Shown one piece after another: positions 9,601-17,797 of a stretch of DNA of 64,000 nt. A model generated the notes under the pieces. The model was not told where the DNA came from, searched no databases, and worked only from the letters and a program-made list of their open reading frames with translations. Both the position numbers and the translations under genes were made by a program. The stretch is from assembly GCF_040549525.1 (NCBI RefSeq), contig NZ_JBEPTM010000005.1, positions 211,163 to 275,162 of the forward strand, given 5' to 3'. The stretch's first letter is position 1. Each line of letters starts with the position of its first letter. This DNA is from Lacisediminihabitans sp040549525. Lineage in GTDB: Bacteria > Actinomycetota > Actinomycetes > Actinomycetales > Microbacteriaceae.

Positions 9601-9924
9601 GGTGTCACGGCTCTGCAGGTCGGTGAAGGAAGAGCCGTCGGTGACGAGGTACTGCATCGTCTCGACATTCGTCGCGTCGAGGGTGGGTGCGTAGACATCG
9701 GAGAGGATGCCGTTCGCCACGGTGAACCAGATCTTGGAGTCGGTCGTGCGCGAGGTGCCGACACAGTCCTTGCGGGACTGGCCCTGGTGGCTCGTGGCAC
9801 CGGGCGCACCGGCCGCCTCGGCCGCGGGGGTGGCTGCGGTGGAGGCGGAAGCCGAACCCACCGACAGCGTCACGAGGGCGAGGCTTGCAATGAGGGCTGG
9901 CGCGACGAGGCTGCGTCGGATCAT
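6607..9924 (-). CDS. Secreted GH15 glucodextranase/glucoamylase-like enzyme
   Basis: Extracellular 1105-aa glycoside hydrolase. The start is ATG 9924, preceded by AAAGGAGAG at good spacing. A signal peptide covers about residues 1-30 (MIRRSLVAPALIASLAL). Order: glucodextranase-type N-terminal beta domain (about 50-300), GH15 alpha/alpha barrel (about 310-740), an Ig-like domain B (about 780-870, VTAPADGSATGATT) and a C-terminal binding module (about 880-1090). In the barrel, WEEQTGYSPST carries the likely general acid Glu and WPVLGAERAQQYL the likely base Glu. Architecture and length resemble Arthrobacter glucodextranase, which releases glucose from dextran or alpha-glucans. The exact linkage preference is inference. 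Confidence 0.9.
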   Translation of the reverse strand: MIRRSLVAPALIASLALVTLSVGSASASTAATPAAEAAGAPGATSHQGQSRKDCVGTSRTTDSKIWFTVANGILSDVYAPTLDATNVETMQYLVTDGSSFTDLQSRDTTYTVSSDPTGTVCTITSTAKSGAYRLVNTYLTDPARDSVVVRTTFQPLTKAARSYSLYVRLDANAGGNGGGGAANGGADSAVIDTSSGQSVPVSFDTKTTSQANRTAYAVPSYLALSGDRSFSSASSGFVGTASDGLVQLDSSHTLGPVTTTATNGNVEQTVGVQRDRDGRAVLALGFGTSQAAAVATARATVSSSQARLTASYLAGWARYDAGLRFPVLTTPGLTGSQRLAAIKNYYQSANVVKASEDKTYPGAIVAGLDAPWGQSIVANDPNNLFVGGYKEVFARDLYEAWTALYTDGDVSTAQATVRYLLLKSQQANGSQPRNSLLDGTKAADAFNDQLDETAYPILMALQSGLAGDDALWPRVRSAANFLVSHGPSFGVERWEEQTGYSPSTIAAEIAGLIAAATIADQHHDPASARVWRATADQYQRTIKTWGVTTNGPLSSSPYFIRLSKTGDPNAAISYNVGNGGPTLDQRAVADAGFLEYVRLGILPATDPVILNSLAVTDATIQRPTDSGAGWLRYNGDGYGDCFVGAGTNCSVTGAPWTNNFSGTGHPWPVLGAERAQQYLAQGQKSDASSVLVSINRMNSGPGLVPEQVWDRADVAASPFGTDPATASIGFVNGKADGSASPLTWGSASQVRLTADLAAGRSLEQPAQVRDRYVSHSQGSTPLTVTAPADGSATGATTTVSGTAAHGASIDIADVATDANSVTTLTHTTAAADGSFSVDVTSAAGTNVFVITSTASNGGTAQVVRSVVNDVVNGTLLYSVDDPTGDDNGPGNYAYPKAGDFHAGAFDLDRFQVYDTGSTITFRVQTADLTPTFGSTNGAQLVDVYVSPPGATATSAASSYPGMNYSTLTPWSRLIEAQGFGNNRFVDASGASLGAVTVGANAVSRYITFSVDKTALGGTPASGWGFTVTLTGQDGTHGVDQTRAFSSTAGDYSFGVCAAAAATPLCSADPNTVPKVMDTIVPSGVSQASELDYTAGPVKLAAVVIP

Positions 9925-9930
9925 GGGGGT

Positions 9931-9950
9931 CTCTCCTTTGAGAACGTTCT
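9931..9950 (-). promoter_or_regulatory. SD and AGAACGTTCT operator-like palindrome of the GH15 gene
   Basis: The Shine-Dalgarno AAAGGAGAG is adjoined upstream by the perfect palindrome AGAACGTTCT (9941-9950). A second GAACG half lies at 9957-9961. CG-centred palindromes of this type are typical LacI-family operators, so repression by a sugar-responsive LacI regulator is plausible. No such regulator is encoded nearby. Confidence 0.4.
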
Positions 9951-10018
9951 GATTTCGAACGCTAGCCGCCCGACCGAGCCCGGTCAACACCCGATCTGTC
10001 TACCACGCAGATCGCGGG

Positions 10019-12217
10019 CTATCTGCCGGGGCGCTGAGCGGCTGCGGTTCCGCGCCCGCTGATGAGCGCAGGATCGGGAGCGGGGAACGCGCCACCGCGA
10101 TACTCCGGATTCGCGTTCAGTGATGTCATGGTGTTGCGGAAGATGTTGAACTTGGTGTTGTAGCCGTTGGTGCCGGAAAGCGTGATCTTGCGCAGGGAGC
10201 GGTGGCCGCCATCCGTGTTGCCCACCCACACCGCGAGGGACATCTTCGTGGTGGTGGCGATCAGCCAGTTCTGCGCGGCATCGTCGGTGGTCCCGGTCTT
10301 GCCGACGATCGGAACGCCATCGCGTGGACGCCCGGGCGTGCCGGTGCCGGAGGACATGACGGCGCTCAGTGCGTAGGCGACCGTCGCGGCGACGTTGGGT
10401 GCGATCGCCTGGGTGCAGGAGCGGGCCTGCCCCGGGGCGTCCTTGCCGTCCGGCCCGACCACCCTGTCGATGATGGTCGGTGCGCAATACAGGCCGTTCG
10501 CGCCGACTGTCGCGATCGCGGCTGCCATGGTCACCGGGGCGATCTCGTTGGTACCGATGATCGCCGCGGGCTGTGCACCGAGCTCCGCCCCGTCGGCGCG
10601 GTGAACGCCGTATGCCTTCGCGGTGTCCCGGATGTCGCAGACATCGAGCTTCTGCGCCATCGAGATGAACGCGACGTTGACCGAGTTCTTGGTGGCGGTG
10701 GCGACGGTCATCATGCCGCCCTCCCCGGGAGAGTCATTGTGGAACACGAAGGGTGCCTGACCGTCCGAATTGACGCACCGGGAATTGAAGCTGCTCAGGT
10801 TGAAGGCCCGTGACGTGCCATTGACGACCTCGCTGAGCGTGTGTCCCTTCTTCAGCCACTGGGTGAGGGTGAAGATCTTGTAGGTGGAACCGGTCTGGAA
10901 GCCGATCGAACCCCCGTACTGCTTATCGGTCATGTAGTCGACGGCGGTCGTTGTCGGCCCACCTCCGTCCTTCGAGTTGTCGAAGCCCTTGTTCTGCGCC
11001 ATCACCAGAATGCGACCGGTGCCGGGTTGCATCGCCACTGCCGCCGCACCCAGTGCGAAACGCGTTTCCTGCGGGGGAGCGCTCGCGACGAGATTGTTCT
11101 GCGCCACATCCTGCTGGTTGAGATCGATGCTCGTATAGATGCTGTAGCCGCCGGCTGCCCAAGCCGCGGCCCGAGCCTCCGCAGTGGCGCCGAGGGCGGT
11201 GAGCGTGGGGACCAGCCGCAGGGCGAAGTCGCAGGCGAACTTCGCGTCGGCCGCGTAGAGACATCCGTTGTTGGGGGTGCGCAGCTTCGGTTCGATCGGT
11301 GTCGCCAATGCCGCCTGGTAGGCGGCGTCATCGATGTAGCCGAGGTCATGCATGTCGAACAGGATCAGGTCGCGGCGCTCCTTGTTGGCGGCATAGAGCG
11401 CCGGATCGCTGAGATTTCGCGCATTGGGCTGCTGCACCATGGCGATGAGACTCGCGGCCTGGGGGAGCGTGACGTCCTTGGCACTGACACTGAAGTACTT
11501 CTGCGCCGCCGATTCGATGCCGTAGGTGTTGCCCCCGAAGCCGGCGATATTCAGATAGCCGAGGAGGATCTCCTTCTTGGAGTACCGCTTCTCGAGCCCG
11601 ATGGCGAACTTCATCTCGCGCAGTTTGCGGTTGAGTGTGTCGTCGATCGCGGCCGCATAGGCCGCCTTCTTCTTCGCCGGATCGTCCACCCGCAGGGCGC
11701 GCTGGATCAGGATGTTCTTCACGAGTTGCATCGCGATGGTCGAACTGCCGCTGGTGATCGACTTGTGCACCAGGTTGCCCGCCGCCGCCCGCACGATCGC
11801 CTTGACGTCTACTCCGCCGTGCTCCCAGAACCGGCGGTCTTCTCCGGCGACAGTCGCTTCGGTGATGAATTTCGACACGGCATCCCAGGACACACTCTGG
11901 CGATCCTGATCGTAGATCGTCGCGATGGCTACGGGCGCGCCGTCACGTTGGGCGTAGATCTGGTTGCGCTCGGTCTGCGTATCGATGGTGAGATACCCCG
12001 GCAGATTGTCGAAGAATCCGATCGAGGCGCTCGCACTGCGACTGGCGACCAGAATCGACGGAAGGGCGAGGGATGCCACGAGCACGCCGGCGAGCAGGCT
12101 GAACAACACCAGACCGATCAGGGAACCGAATACCGTGCCCCGTTTGCCATAGTCCGACACCGAGGACTGGCTCATGGCGGTCTGCAAGGGTGCAGGCTCC
12201 CGCAATTTCCGACTCAC
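10019..12217 (-). CDS. Class A penicillin-binding protein (transglycosylase/transpeptidase)
   Basis: Bifunctional peptidoglycan synthase of about 732 aa, inner-membrane anchored. One TM helix lies near residues 25-50. The GT51 glycosyltransferase domain follows (about 80-260), with catalytic Glu in AGEDRRFWEHGG. The transpeptidase domain (about 370-690) has STYK (SxxK serine), SVN and KTGT in order. The start is uncertain. GTG 12217 has AAGGGGG just upstream and is preferred; ATG 12247 and ATG 12175 are alternatives. It uses lipid II to polymerise and crosslink the cell wall. It follows the phosphoketolase gene on the same strand with a palindrome between them. Confidence 0.9.
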   Translation of the reverse strand: MSRKLREPAPLQTAMSQSSVSDYGKRGTVFGSLIGLVLFSLLAGVLVASLALPSILVASRSASASIGFFDNLPGYLTIDTQTERNQIYAQRDGAPVAIATIYDQDRQSVSWDAVSKFITEATVAGEDRRFWEHGGVDVKAIVRAAAGNLVHKSITSGSSTIAMQLVKNILIQRALRVDDPAKKKAAYAAAIDDTLNRKLREMKFAIGLEKRYSKKEILLGYLNIAGFGGNTYGIESAAQKYFSVSAKDVTLPQAASLIAMVQQPNARNLSDPALYAANKERRDLILFDMHDLGYIDDAAYQAALATPIEPKLRTPNNGCLYAADAKFACDFALRLVPTLTALGATAEARAAAWAAGGYSIYTSIDLNQQDVAQNNLVASAPPQETRFALGAAAVAMQPGTGRILVMAQNKGFDNSKDGGGPTTTAVDYMTDKQYGGSIGFQTGSTYKIFTLTQWLKKGHTLSEVVNGTSRAFNLSSFNSRCVNSDGQAPFVFHNDSPGEGGMMTVATATKNSVNVAFISMAQKLDVCDIRDTAKAYGVHRADGAELGAQPAAIIGTNEIAPVTMAAAIATVGANGLYCAPTIIDRVVGPDGKDAPGQARSCTQAIAPNVAATVAYALSAVMSSGTGTPGRPRDGVPIVGKTGTTDDAAQNWLIATTTKMSLAVWVGNTDGGHRSLRKITLSGTNGYNTKFNIFRNTMTSLNANPEYRGGAFPAPDPALISGRGTAAAQRPGR

Positions 12218-12263
12218 AACCGGGCCCCCTTCGCCACACGTCTCCATTGTCGGTCGCGCTGGA

Positions 12264-12285
12264 CGTATCGGTCTACCCCGATACG
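12264..12285. promoter_or_regulatory. Perfect 8-bp inverted repeat between xfp and the PBP gene
   Basis: CGTATCGG (12264-12271), 6-nt spacer, CCGATACG (12278-12285). It lies 35 bp after the phosphoketolase stop and about 47 bp before the PBP start on the same strand. It could be a terminator or an operator; the non-GC-rich stem favours an operator slightly. Confidence 0.4.
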
Positions 12286-12319
12286 GCGCGTGCCCGAATT
12301 GTGACCTTCTTGCTCACCC

Positions 12320-14842
12320 TCAGCTGTTGTCCCCGCCCGTTTCGGCGGCGGAGATCGCGCCGACCCCCGATCCGTTCCAGGTCCAGTCGGCGACTTCCGG
12401 GATGTCCTCGCCCTGCTCGCGGGTGTACAGCCGAGCGCGCTGGCGGGAGTCCTGCATGTCCTGGCGGAGGCCCGCAGAACGGGCGGCGAGACCGGGAACG
12501 CGATCGATCACGTCCATCACGAGGTGATAGCGGTCGAGGCTGTTCAGCATCGCCATGTCGAATGGCGTCGTCGTTCCGCCCTCTTCGTTGAAACCGCGCA
12601 CGTGGATATTGGCGTGCCCGCTGCGACGATAAGTGAGCCGATGGATCAGGGTCGGATAGCCGTGGTAGGCGAACAGCACGGGCTTATCGGTCGTGAAGAT
12701 CGCGTCGAACTCTCTGCTCGCAAGGCCGTGCGGGTGCTCCGATTCGTCCTGGAGGCGCATGAGGTCGATCACGTTGACGACCCGCACCTTGAGCTCCGGC
12801 AGTCGCTCGCGCAGGATGGATGCCGCCGCCAACGTCTCAAGGGTCGGCACATCGCCGGCGCACGCGAGCACGACATCGGGCTCCTCTCCCTCGACCTCTG
12901 TACCGGCCCACTCCCAGATGCCGACTCCGCGGGTGCAGTGCGCGATCGCGTCGGGCATGCTCAGCCACTGGGGGCTCGGCTGCTTTCCGGCGACGACCAC
13001 ATTCACGTAGTCGACAGAGCGCAGGCAGTGGTCGTAGGTAGACAGCAAGGTGTTCGCATCGACCGGGAAATACACCCGCACGATGCTCGCCTTCTTGTTG
13101 ACCACATGGTCGATGAACCCCGGGTCCTGGTGGCTGAACCCATTGTGGTCCTGGCGCCATACGTGGCTCGACAGCAGGTAGTTGAGCGAGGAGATGGGCA
13201 GACGCCACTCGAGCTTCTTCGACTCCTGCAGCCACTTGGCGTGCTGGCTGAACATCGAATCGATGATGTGGATGAACGCCTCGTAGCAGTTGAACATGCC
13301 GTGACGGCCGGTGAGCAGATAGCCCTCGAGCCATCCTTCGCACTGGTGCTCACTCAGCATCTCCATCACACGCCCGGCGCGAGCGAGGTGCTCATCGACC
13401 GGCCAGATCGCGCTGTCCCACTGTTTGTCGGTTGCTTCGTAGACGTCTTGCAGGCGATTGGATGCTGTCTCGTCCGGTCCGAAGATGCGGAAGTTGTCGG
13501 GGTTCGCCCGGATCACTCCGGCGAGCCACCCACCGAGCACCTTCGTCGCTTCCAACGCGACGCTTCCCGGCTCTCCGATCTCGATCGCCGACTCCCTGAA
13601 GTCCGGAAGCTCGAGGTCGCGACGCAGTCGACCGCCGTTCGCAAAGGGGGTCGCAGACATCCGAAGGTCGCCCTTCGGCGCGAGCTCCGCGATCCACTCG
13701 ACCAGGCGGCCGGATTCGTCGAACAGCTCTGCCGGCTTGTACTTCAGCATCCAGTTCTCGAGGATGCGGGTGTGCGCCTCGGTGTCGCGGGCGTTTGCGA
13801 GGGGCACCTGGTGGGCTCGCCAGGTGTTCTCCACGGGCTTGCCGTCGATCTCAGCCGGGCAGGTCCAGCCCTTCGGCGTGCGAAGGATGATCATCGGCCA
13901 GACGGCGGTGCCCTCGAGCTCGCCCTCCGCTGCCGCCTTCTTGATGCGCGCGATCTCGTTGAGCACCTCGTCGAGGGTCTCCGCCATTCGCTCGTGCACG
14001 CGCAGGGGGTCTTCGCCGTCGAAGCCCCCGGAGACGATGTAGGGCTTGTGGCCGTAGCCGCGCATGAGGTCGAGAAGCTGCTCCTCCGGGATGCGGGCGA
14101 GGATGGTGGGGTTCGCGATCTTGTAGCCGTTGAGGTGAAGGATCGGCAGCACCACGCCATCCTGAAGCGGATCGATGAACTTATTGGAGTGCCAGGCTGT
14201 TGCGAGCGGACCCGTCTCGGCCTCACCGTCACCGATCACACACGCGACGAGAAGGTCGGGGTTGTCGAAGGCCGCACCATAGGCGTGCGAGAGCGAATAG
14301 CCGAGTTCTCCGCCCTCATTGATCGATCCGGGCACATTCGGTGCCGCGTGGCTCGGGATACCACCGGGGAACGAGAACTGCCGGAACAACCGACGGATGC
14401 CCTCCGCGTCCTCTCGGATCGAGGAGTACAACTCCGAATAGGTGCCTTCCAGGTAGCTATTGGCCACCATGCCCGGACCGCCGTGACCGGGGCCGGTGAT
14501 GTAGAGGGTCTTCTGTTCGCGTTCCCGGATGATCCGGTTGAGGTGCGCGTAGATGAAGTTGAGCCCCGGGGTCGTGCCCCAGTGGCCCAGAAGGCGGGGT
14601 TTGATGTTCTCCAGCACCAGGGGGGTGCGAAGCAGCGGATTGTCGAGCAGATAGATCTGGCCGATCGACAGGTAGTTCGCGGCGCGCCACCAGCCGTCGA
14701 TCTGGGCGAGCGTGTGCGGATCGAGGGGGGTGATGTTCTTGGACGGCCAGAAGGAGGTGCCCCCGGTGCCGTGCGAGGTTTCACCGGGCGTGTTCGCCGC
14801 GGGGGTATTCGCCGTAGCGACGGTGCTGATCGTGTCGGTCAT
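12320..14842 (-). CDS. xfp: Phosphoketolase (xylulose-5-P/fructose-6-P)
   Basis: Thiamine-diphosphate enzyme of 840 aa, cytoplasmic. It splits xylulose 5-phosphate or fructose 6-phosphate with inorganic phosphate into acetyl phosphate and an aldose phosphate. Family signatures are visible along the length: WWRAANYLSIGQIYL at the start, GPGHGGPG near residue 120, the ThDP region with VIGDGEAETGPLA (GDGE), and the C-terminal DQDSEHPHGL-like segment (LQDESEHPHGL). The N-terminal 30 residues are a Thr/Ala-rich extension, so the protein is slightly longer than the usual 790-820. Acetyl phosphate yields ATP through acetate kinase, useful when respiration is limited. No acetate kinase gene is in view. 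A DosR-like box lies 75 bp upstream. Confidence 0.95.
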   Translation of the reverse strand: MTDTISTVATANTPAANTPGETSHGTGGTSFWPSKNITPLDPHTLAQIDGWWRAANYLSIGQIYLLDNPLLRTPLVLENIKPRLLGHWGTTPGLNFIYAHLNRIIREREQKTLYITGPGHGGPGMVANSYLEGTYSELYSSIREDAEGIRRLFRQFSFPGGIPSHAAPNVPGSINEGGELGYSLSHAYGAAFDNPDLLVACVIGDGEAETGPLATAWHSNKFIDPLQDGVVLPILHLNGYKIANPTILARIPEEQLLDLMRGYGHKPYIVSGGFDGEDPLRVHERMAETLDEVLNEIARIKKAAAEGELEGTAVWPMIILRTPKGWTCPAEIDGKPVENTWRAHQVPLANARDTEAHTRILENWMLKYKPAELFDESGRLVEWIAELAPKGDLRMSATPFANGGRLRRDLELPDFRESAIEIGEPGSVALEATKVLGGWLAGVIRANPDNFRIFGPDETASNRLQDVYEATDKQWDSAIWPVDEHLARAGRVMEMLSEHQCEGWLEGYLLTGRHGMFNCYEAFIHIIDSMFSQHAKWLQESKKLEWRLPISSLNYLLSSHVWRQDHNGFSHQDPGFIDHVVNKKASIVRVYFPVDANTLLSTYDHCLRSVDYVNVVVAGKQPSPQWLSMPDAIAHCTRGVGIWEWAGTEVEGEEPDVVLACAGDVPTLETLAAASILRERLPELKVRVVNVIDLMRLQDESEHPHGLASREFDAIFTTDKPVLFAYHGYPTLIHRLTYRRSGHANIHVRGFNEEGGTTTPFDMAMLNSLDRYHLVMDVIDRVPGLAARSAGLRQDMQDSRQRARLYTREQGEDIPEVADWTWNGSGVGAISAAETGGDNS

Positions 14843-14916
14843 CTGGGCTCCACTTCAGTCGGGCTGCGCGAGCTGCAGCCTGTGTGGCACCGTACTCGAC
14901 CGTCATGACGTGAAGT

Positions 14917-14930
14917 AGTACGAAAGTCCC
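14917..14930 (-). promoter_or_regulatory. DosR/DevR-like box upstream of phosphoketolase
   Basis: On the minus strand the sequence reads GGGACTTTCGTACT, 11 of 14 against GGGACTWWAGTCCC. The left half-site is perfect and the right half weak. It is 75 bp upstream of the xfp ATG. This is the weakest of the six sites together with 63556. Confidence 0.4.
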
Positions 14931-14965
14931 AAGTTTCGCGTGGGTGACCGGCGCTCCAGCCGGCC

Positions 14966-15334
14966 TCAGACGGCGAGCGGAGCGGACTGCAGTGTCGATC
15001 CGGGCTCGCCCGCGGCGATCGGAGAGACGATCACCGCACTGCCGTAGGCGCAGACCTCTGTCCAGTTGGTGCCGAGATCGGAGGTGTCGAAACGCATCGC
15101 GACGATCGCATTGGCGCCCTTCGCTTCCGCCTCGGCGATCATGCGCCGCATGACCTCCTGGCGGCTTTCGTAGAGCATCCGCGTCATCTCGGGAAGCTCG
15201 CCACCCGCGATCGAACGCAGGCTCGCCGTGAAGCTCGCGCCGATGTCGCGGGACCGCACGGTGAGACCCATCACCTCGCCGTAGATGGCGTCGATGCGGT
15301 AGCCGGCGATGTCGTTTGTCGTCACGATGATCAT
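14966..15334 (-). CDS. YbjQ/DUF74-family heavy-metal-binding-like protein
   Basis: Cytosolic 122-aa protein of the YbjQ (UPF0145) family, which forms small beta-rich oligomers and is annotated as putative heavy-metal binding. Core motifs: MIIVTTNDIAGYRI at the start, GEVMGLTVRSRDIG, a helix with LYESRQEVMRRM, then AKGANAIVAMRFDTS. A C-terminal AYGSAVIV strand closes the fold. ATG 15334 is the natural start; the longer open frame upstream has no similarity to the family. The physiological role is not established. It is followed on the same strand by nothing obvious in the 120 bp before the phosphoketolase promoter. Confidence 0.88.
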   Translation of the reverse strand: MIIVTTNDIAGYRIDAIYGEVMGLTVRSRDIGASFTASLRSIAGGELPEMTRMLYESRQEVMRRMIAEAEAKGANAIVAMRFDTSDLGTNWTEVCAYGSAVIVSPIAAGEPGSTLQSAPLAV

Positions 15335-15510
15335 GATCGCCACCCTAATGCCGCTGCTGGCGAACGCGTGGCGGTACACCCGAGTTCTGCGGAGGAGCTG
15401 GGCGGTAGAGCTGTGTTGTGGAGCTGTGCATCCGAACCCCGAAACCCAGTTCTGCCTCGCTTTGCCCTGCTCTGCTCTGCCCCGGCTCTGCCCGGCTCCA
15501 CGGCCGATTC

Positions 15511-17610
15511 TCACGCGCGCAGGGCGAGCACGAAGGGCAGCACGGACGCGGCGCCCGCCCGCCGCAGTTCGCGCCCGGCCACCGTGATCGTCCACCGGCT
15601 GTCCGACAGGTCGTCCACCAGAAGCACCGGTCCCGCGGGAAGAGCGAGTCTCGCCGGGGAGAACCTCTCCCAGACTCCCGCGAGTCGATAGGCGCTGTTG
15701 CCTCCGGGATCTCCCGAGGGTCCGCCGCCGGTCAGTTCGAGCGAACCGAGGTAGGGCAACTTTCCCGCTGCGGCGAGAGCCTCAGCCACAGAATCGATGA
15801 GCAATGGATGGTGGCGGGAGGGCATGCTGACAACGGCAAGCGGGCGTTCCTGCCACCCCCAGTCGGCGAGCACTCGCACGCACGCCGCGACCAGCGCCGG
15901 GCTCGCTCGGGCGTCGGGCGTCGCCGGCGCGAACAGGTTTCTGAGCGCCCCGCCCCAGCCGAGGTCGGTGAGTCGGGCCAGCGCCCGCCCCTGCTCGTTG
16001 CGCTCCGAAACCGCGATGTTGCCGCGAGCCGTGATGCCGAGCCGGTCCATGCCGCCGGGCCACTGGGCTCGGGGTTCGAGCACGACACCGACCCGGTCGA
16101 GCGAAGCCGTGGCGGCCGCGACGGCATCCGGTTCGATCCCGGTGGGGTACCAGGCGCCGGCGCAGCGGTCGCATCGTCCACAGGGCACCGCCGTATCGTC
16201 ATCGAGGGCACGCTGCAGGAACTCCATGCGACATCCGAGGGTCGTCTCGTAGTCCAGCATCGACTGCTGTTCCGCCGCCCGCGCGGCGGCGATTCGCTCG
16301 TAGCGCTCGGAATCGTAGGTCCAGCGGGCACCGGTGGCCACCCAGCCGCCGGAGACGCGACGTACGGCACCATCGACATCGAGCACCTTGAGCAGCAATT
16401 CGAGGGGGGTACGCCGAAGGTCCACCCGGGACTCGATCGCCGCAGTCGACAGCGGCGAGCTGCCGAGCGCATCGATGACCGCGAGGGCCTTGTGTTCGAC
16501 GGGCATTGACGAGGTGGCGAAATAGTTCCAGATCGCCTCATCTTCCGTGCCGGGCAAAAGAAGCACGTCGGCGTTCTCGGTTGCGCGACCCGCCCGGCCG
16601 ACCTGCTGGTAGTAGGCAACCGGCGAGGACGGAGCACCGAGGTGGAGGACGAACCCGAGGTCGGGTTTGTCGAAGCCCATCCCGAGCGCGCTGGTGGCGA
16701 CCAGTGCCTTTACCTCGTTCGACTTGAGGCGCCGCTCGAGCTGCTCCCGCTCGGCCGTGTCGGTGCGACCGGTGTAGGCATGCACCTCGTGGCCGGCCTC
16801 GCGCAGCAGACGGGCCGTGTCCTCCGCCGCCGAGACGGTGAGGGCGTAGATGATGCCGCTTCCGGGAAGTTGCGAGAGGTGGCTCAGCACCCAGGCCAGC
16901 CGGGCTTTCGAATCCGGAAGTCTCAGCACGCCGAGACGCAGGGAGGCCCGGGCGAGCGGACCCCGGATGGTGGAGACCTCCGAGTCGACCGACCCGGCGG
17001 TGTCGCCGAGCTGCTCCGCGACATCCGCCACCACCCGGCTGTTGGCCGTCGCCGTGGTCGCGAGCACAGGGATTCCTGCCGGAAGCTGAGCGATGAGGTC
17101 GCGCAACCGGCGGTAGTCGGGTCGGAAGTCGTGCCCCCAGTCCGAGATGCAGTGAGCCTCGTCCACCACCAGAAGCCCGGCGCGGGCAATCAGCGTGGGC
17201 AATTGCTCGTCGCGGAAGGAGGGATTGTTGAGCCGCTCGGGGGAGACGAGCAACACATCCACCTCGTCGGACCGCAGGCGCTCGAGCACCTCAGCCCATT
17301 CGTGCGCGTTCGAAGAATTGATGGCGACCGCTCTGACCCCCGCGCGAGCCGCCGCTGCGACCTGATCGCGCATCAGCGCGAGCAGAGGGGAGATCAGAAT
17401 GGTCGGGCCGGCACCCCGCTGCCGAAGGAGCAGGGTCGCCACGAAATACACGGCGGATTTGCCCCAGCCGGTGCGCTGCACGACGAGGGCGCGGCGACGA
17501 CGGTCCACAAGCGTCTCGATCGCTTCGAACTGGCCCTCATGGAACACGGCATCATCACGCCCCACGAGGGTGCGCAGGATGGCGAGGGCGGGAGCGCGGC
17601 TGTCGGTCAT
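15511..17610 (-). CDS. RecQ-family DNA helicase with C-terminal PRTase-like domain
   Basis: ATP-dependent 3'-5' DNA helicase of 699 aa. Helicase motifs run from the N-terminus: Q-motif region (HEGQFEAIETLV), Walker A variant RTGWGKSAVY, DEAH box in VVDEAHCISDWGHDF, TATA motif III, and motif VI (YYQQVGRAGRA). A zinc-binding cysteine cluster follows (CRMEFLQRALDDDTAVPCGRCDRCAG). There is no HRDC domain. Instead the last about 170 residues read like a phosphoribosyltransferase fold: VVSMPSRHHPLLIDSVAEAL and then VLLVDDLSDSRWTITVAG, a PRPP-loop-like motif. It probably acts in recombination or replication-fork repair. The role of the tail is unknown. Confidence 0.9.
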   Translation of the reverse strand: MTDSRAPALAILRTLVGRDDAVFHEGQFEAIETLVDRRRRALVVQRTGWGKSAVYFVATLLLRQRGAGPTILISPLLALMRDQVAAAARAGVRAVAINSSNAHEWAEVLERLRSDEVDVLLVSPERLNNPSFRDEQLPTLIARAGLLVVDEAHCISDWGHDFRPDYRRLRDLIAQLPAGIPVLATTATANSRVVADVAEQLGDTAGSVDSEVSTIRGPLARASLRLGVLRLPDSKARLAWVLSHLSQLPGSGIIYALTVSAAEDTARLLREAGHEVHAYTGRTDTAEREQLERRLKSNEVKALVATSALGMGFDKPDLGFVLHLGAPSSPVAYYQQVGRAGRATENADVLLLPGTEDEAIWNYFATSSMPVEHKALAVIDALGSSPLSTAAIESRVDLRRTPLELLLKVLDVDGAVRRVSGGWVATGARWTYDSERYERIAAARAAEQQSMLDYETTLGCRMEFLQRALDDDTAVPCGRCDRCAGAWYPTGIEPDAVAAATASLDRVGVVLEPRAQWPGGMDRLGITARGNIAVSERNEQGRALARLTDLGWGGALRNLFAPATPDARASPALVAACVRVLADWGWQERPLAVVSMPSRHHPLLIDSVAEALAAAGKLPYLGSLELTGGGPSGDPGGNSAYRLAGVWERFSPARLALPAGPVLLVDDLSDSRWTITVAGRELRRAGAASVLPFVLALRA

Positions 17611-17797
17611 CGAGCCAGCTTGACAGGCCCGGGTGACAGGGGGGCGCTCGGCCCCCGATACCCCTGCGGAATCAGGGCGTGATCGGCGATGGGGAGGAGG
17701 GGCGGCACTCCTCCTCCACCGCCGGAGAGTCGCCTCACCGCTCCCCGGATTACCGAGGCAGCTGCCTTCGAGGCCGGCACCGGATCATCCTGAGGCG

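Noticed and set aside
12524..14908. Very long open frame antisense to the phosphoketolase gene
   Set aside because: It is the shadow frame produced by high-GC codon bias; the product has no domain signature.
15420..15510. CTCTGC-rich low-complexity stretch
   Set aside because: Simple-sequence DNA between YbjQ and RecQ genes; no regular period to call as a repeat.
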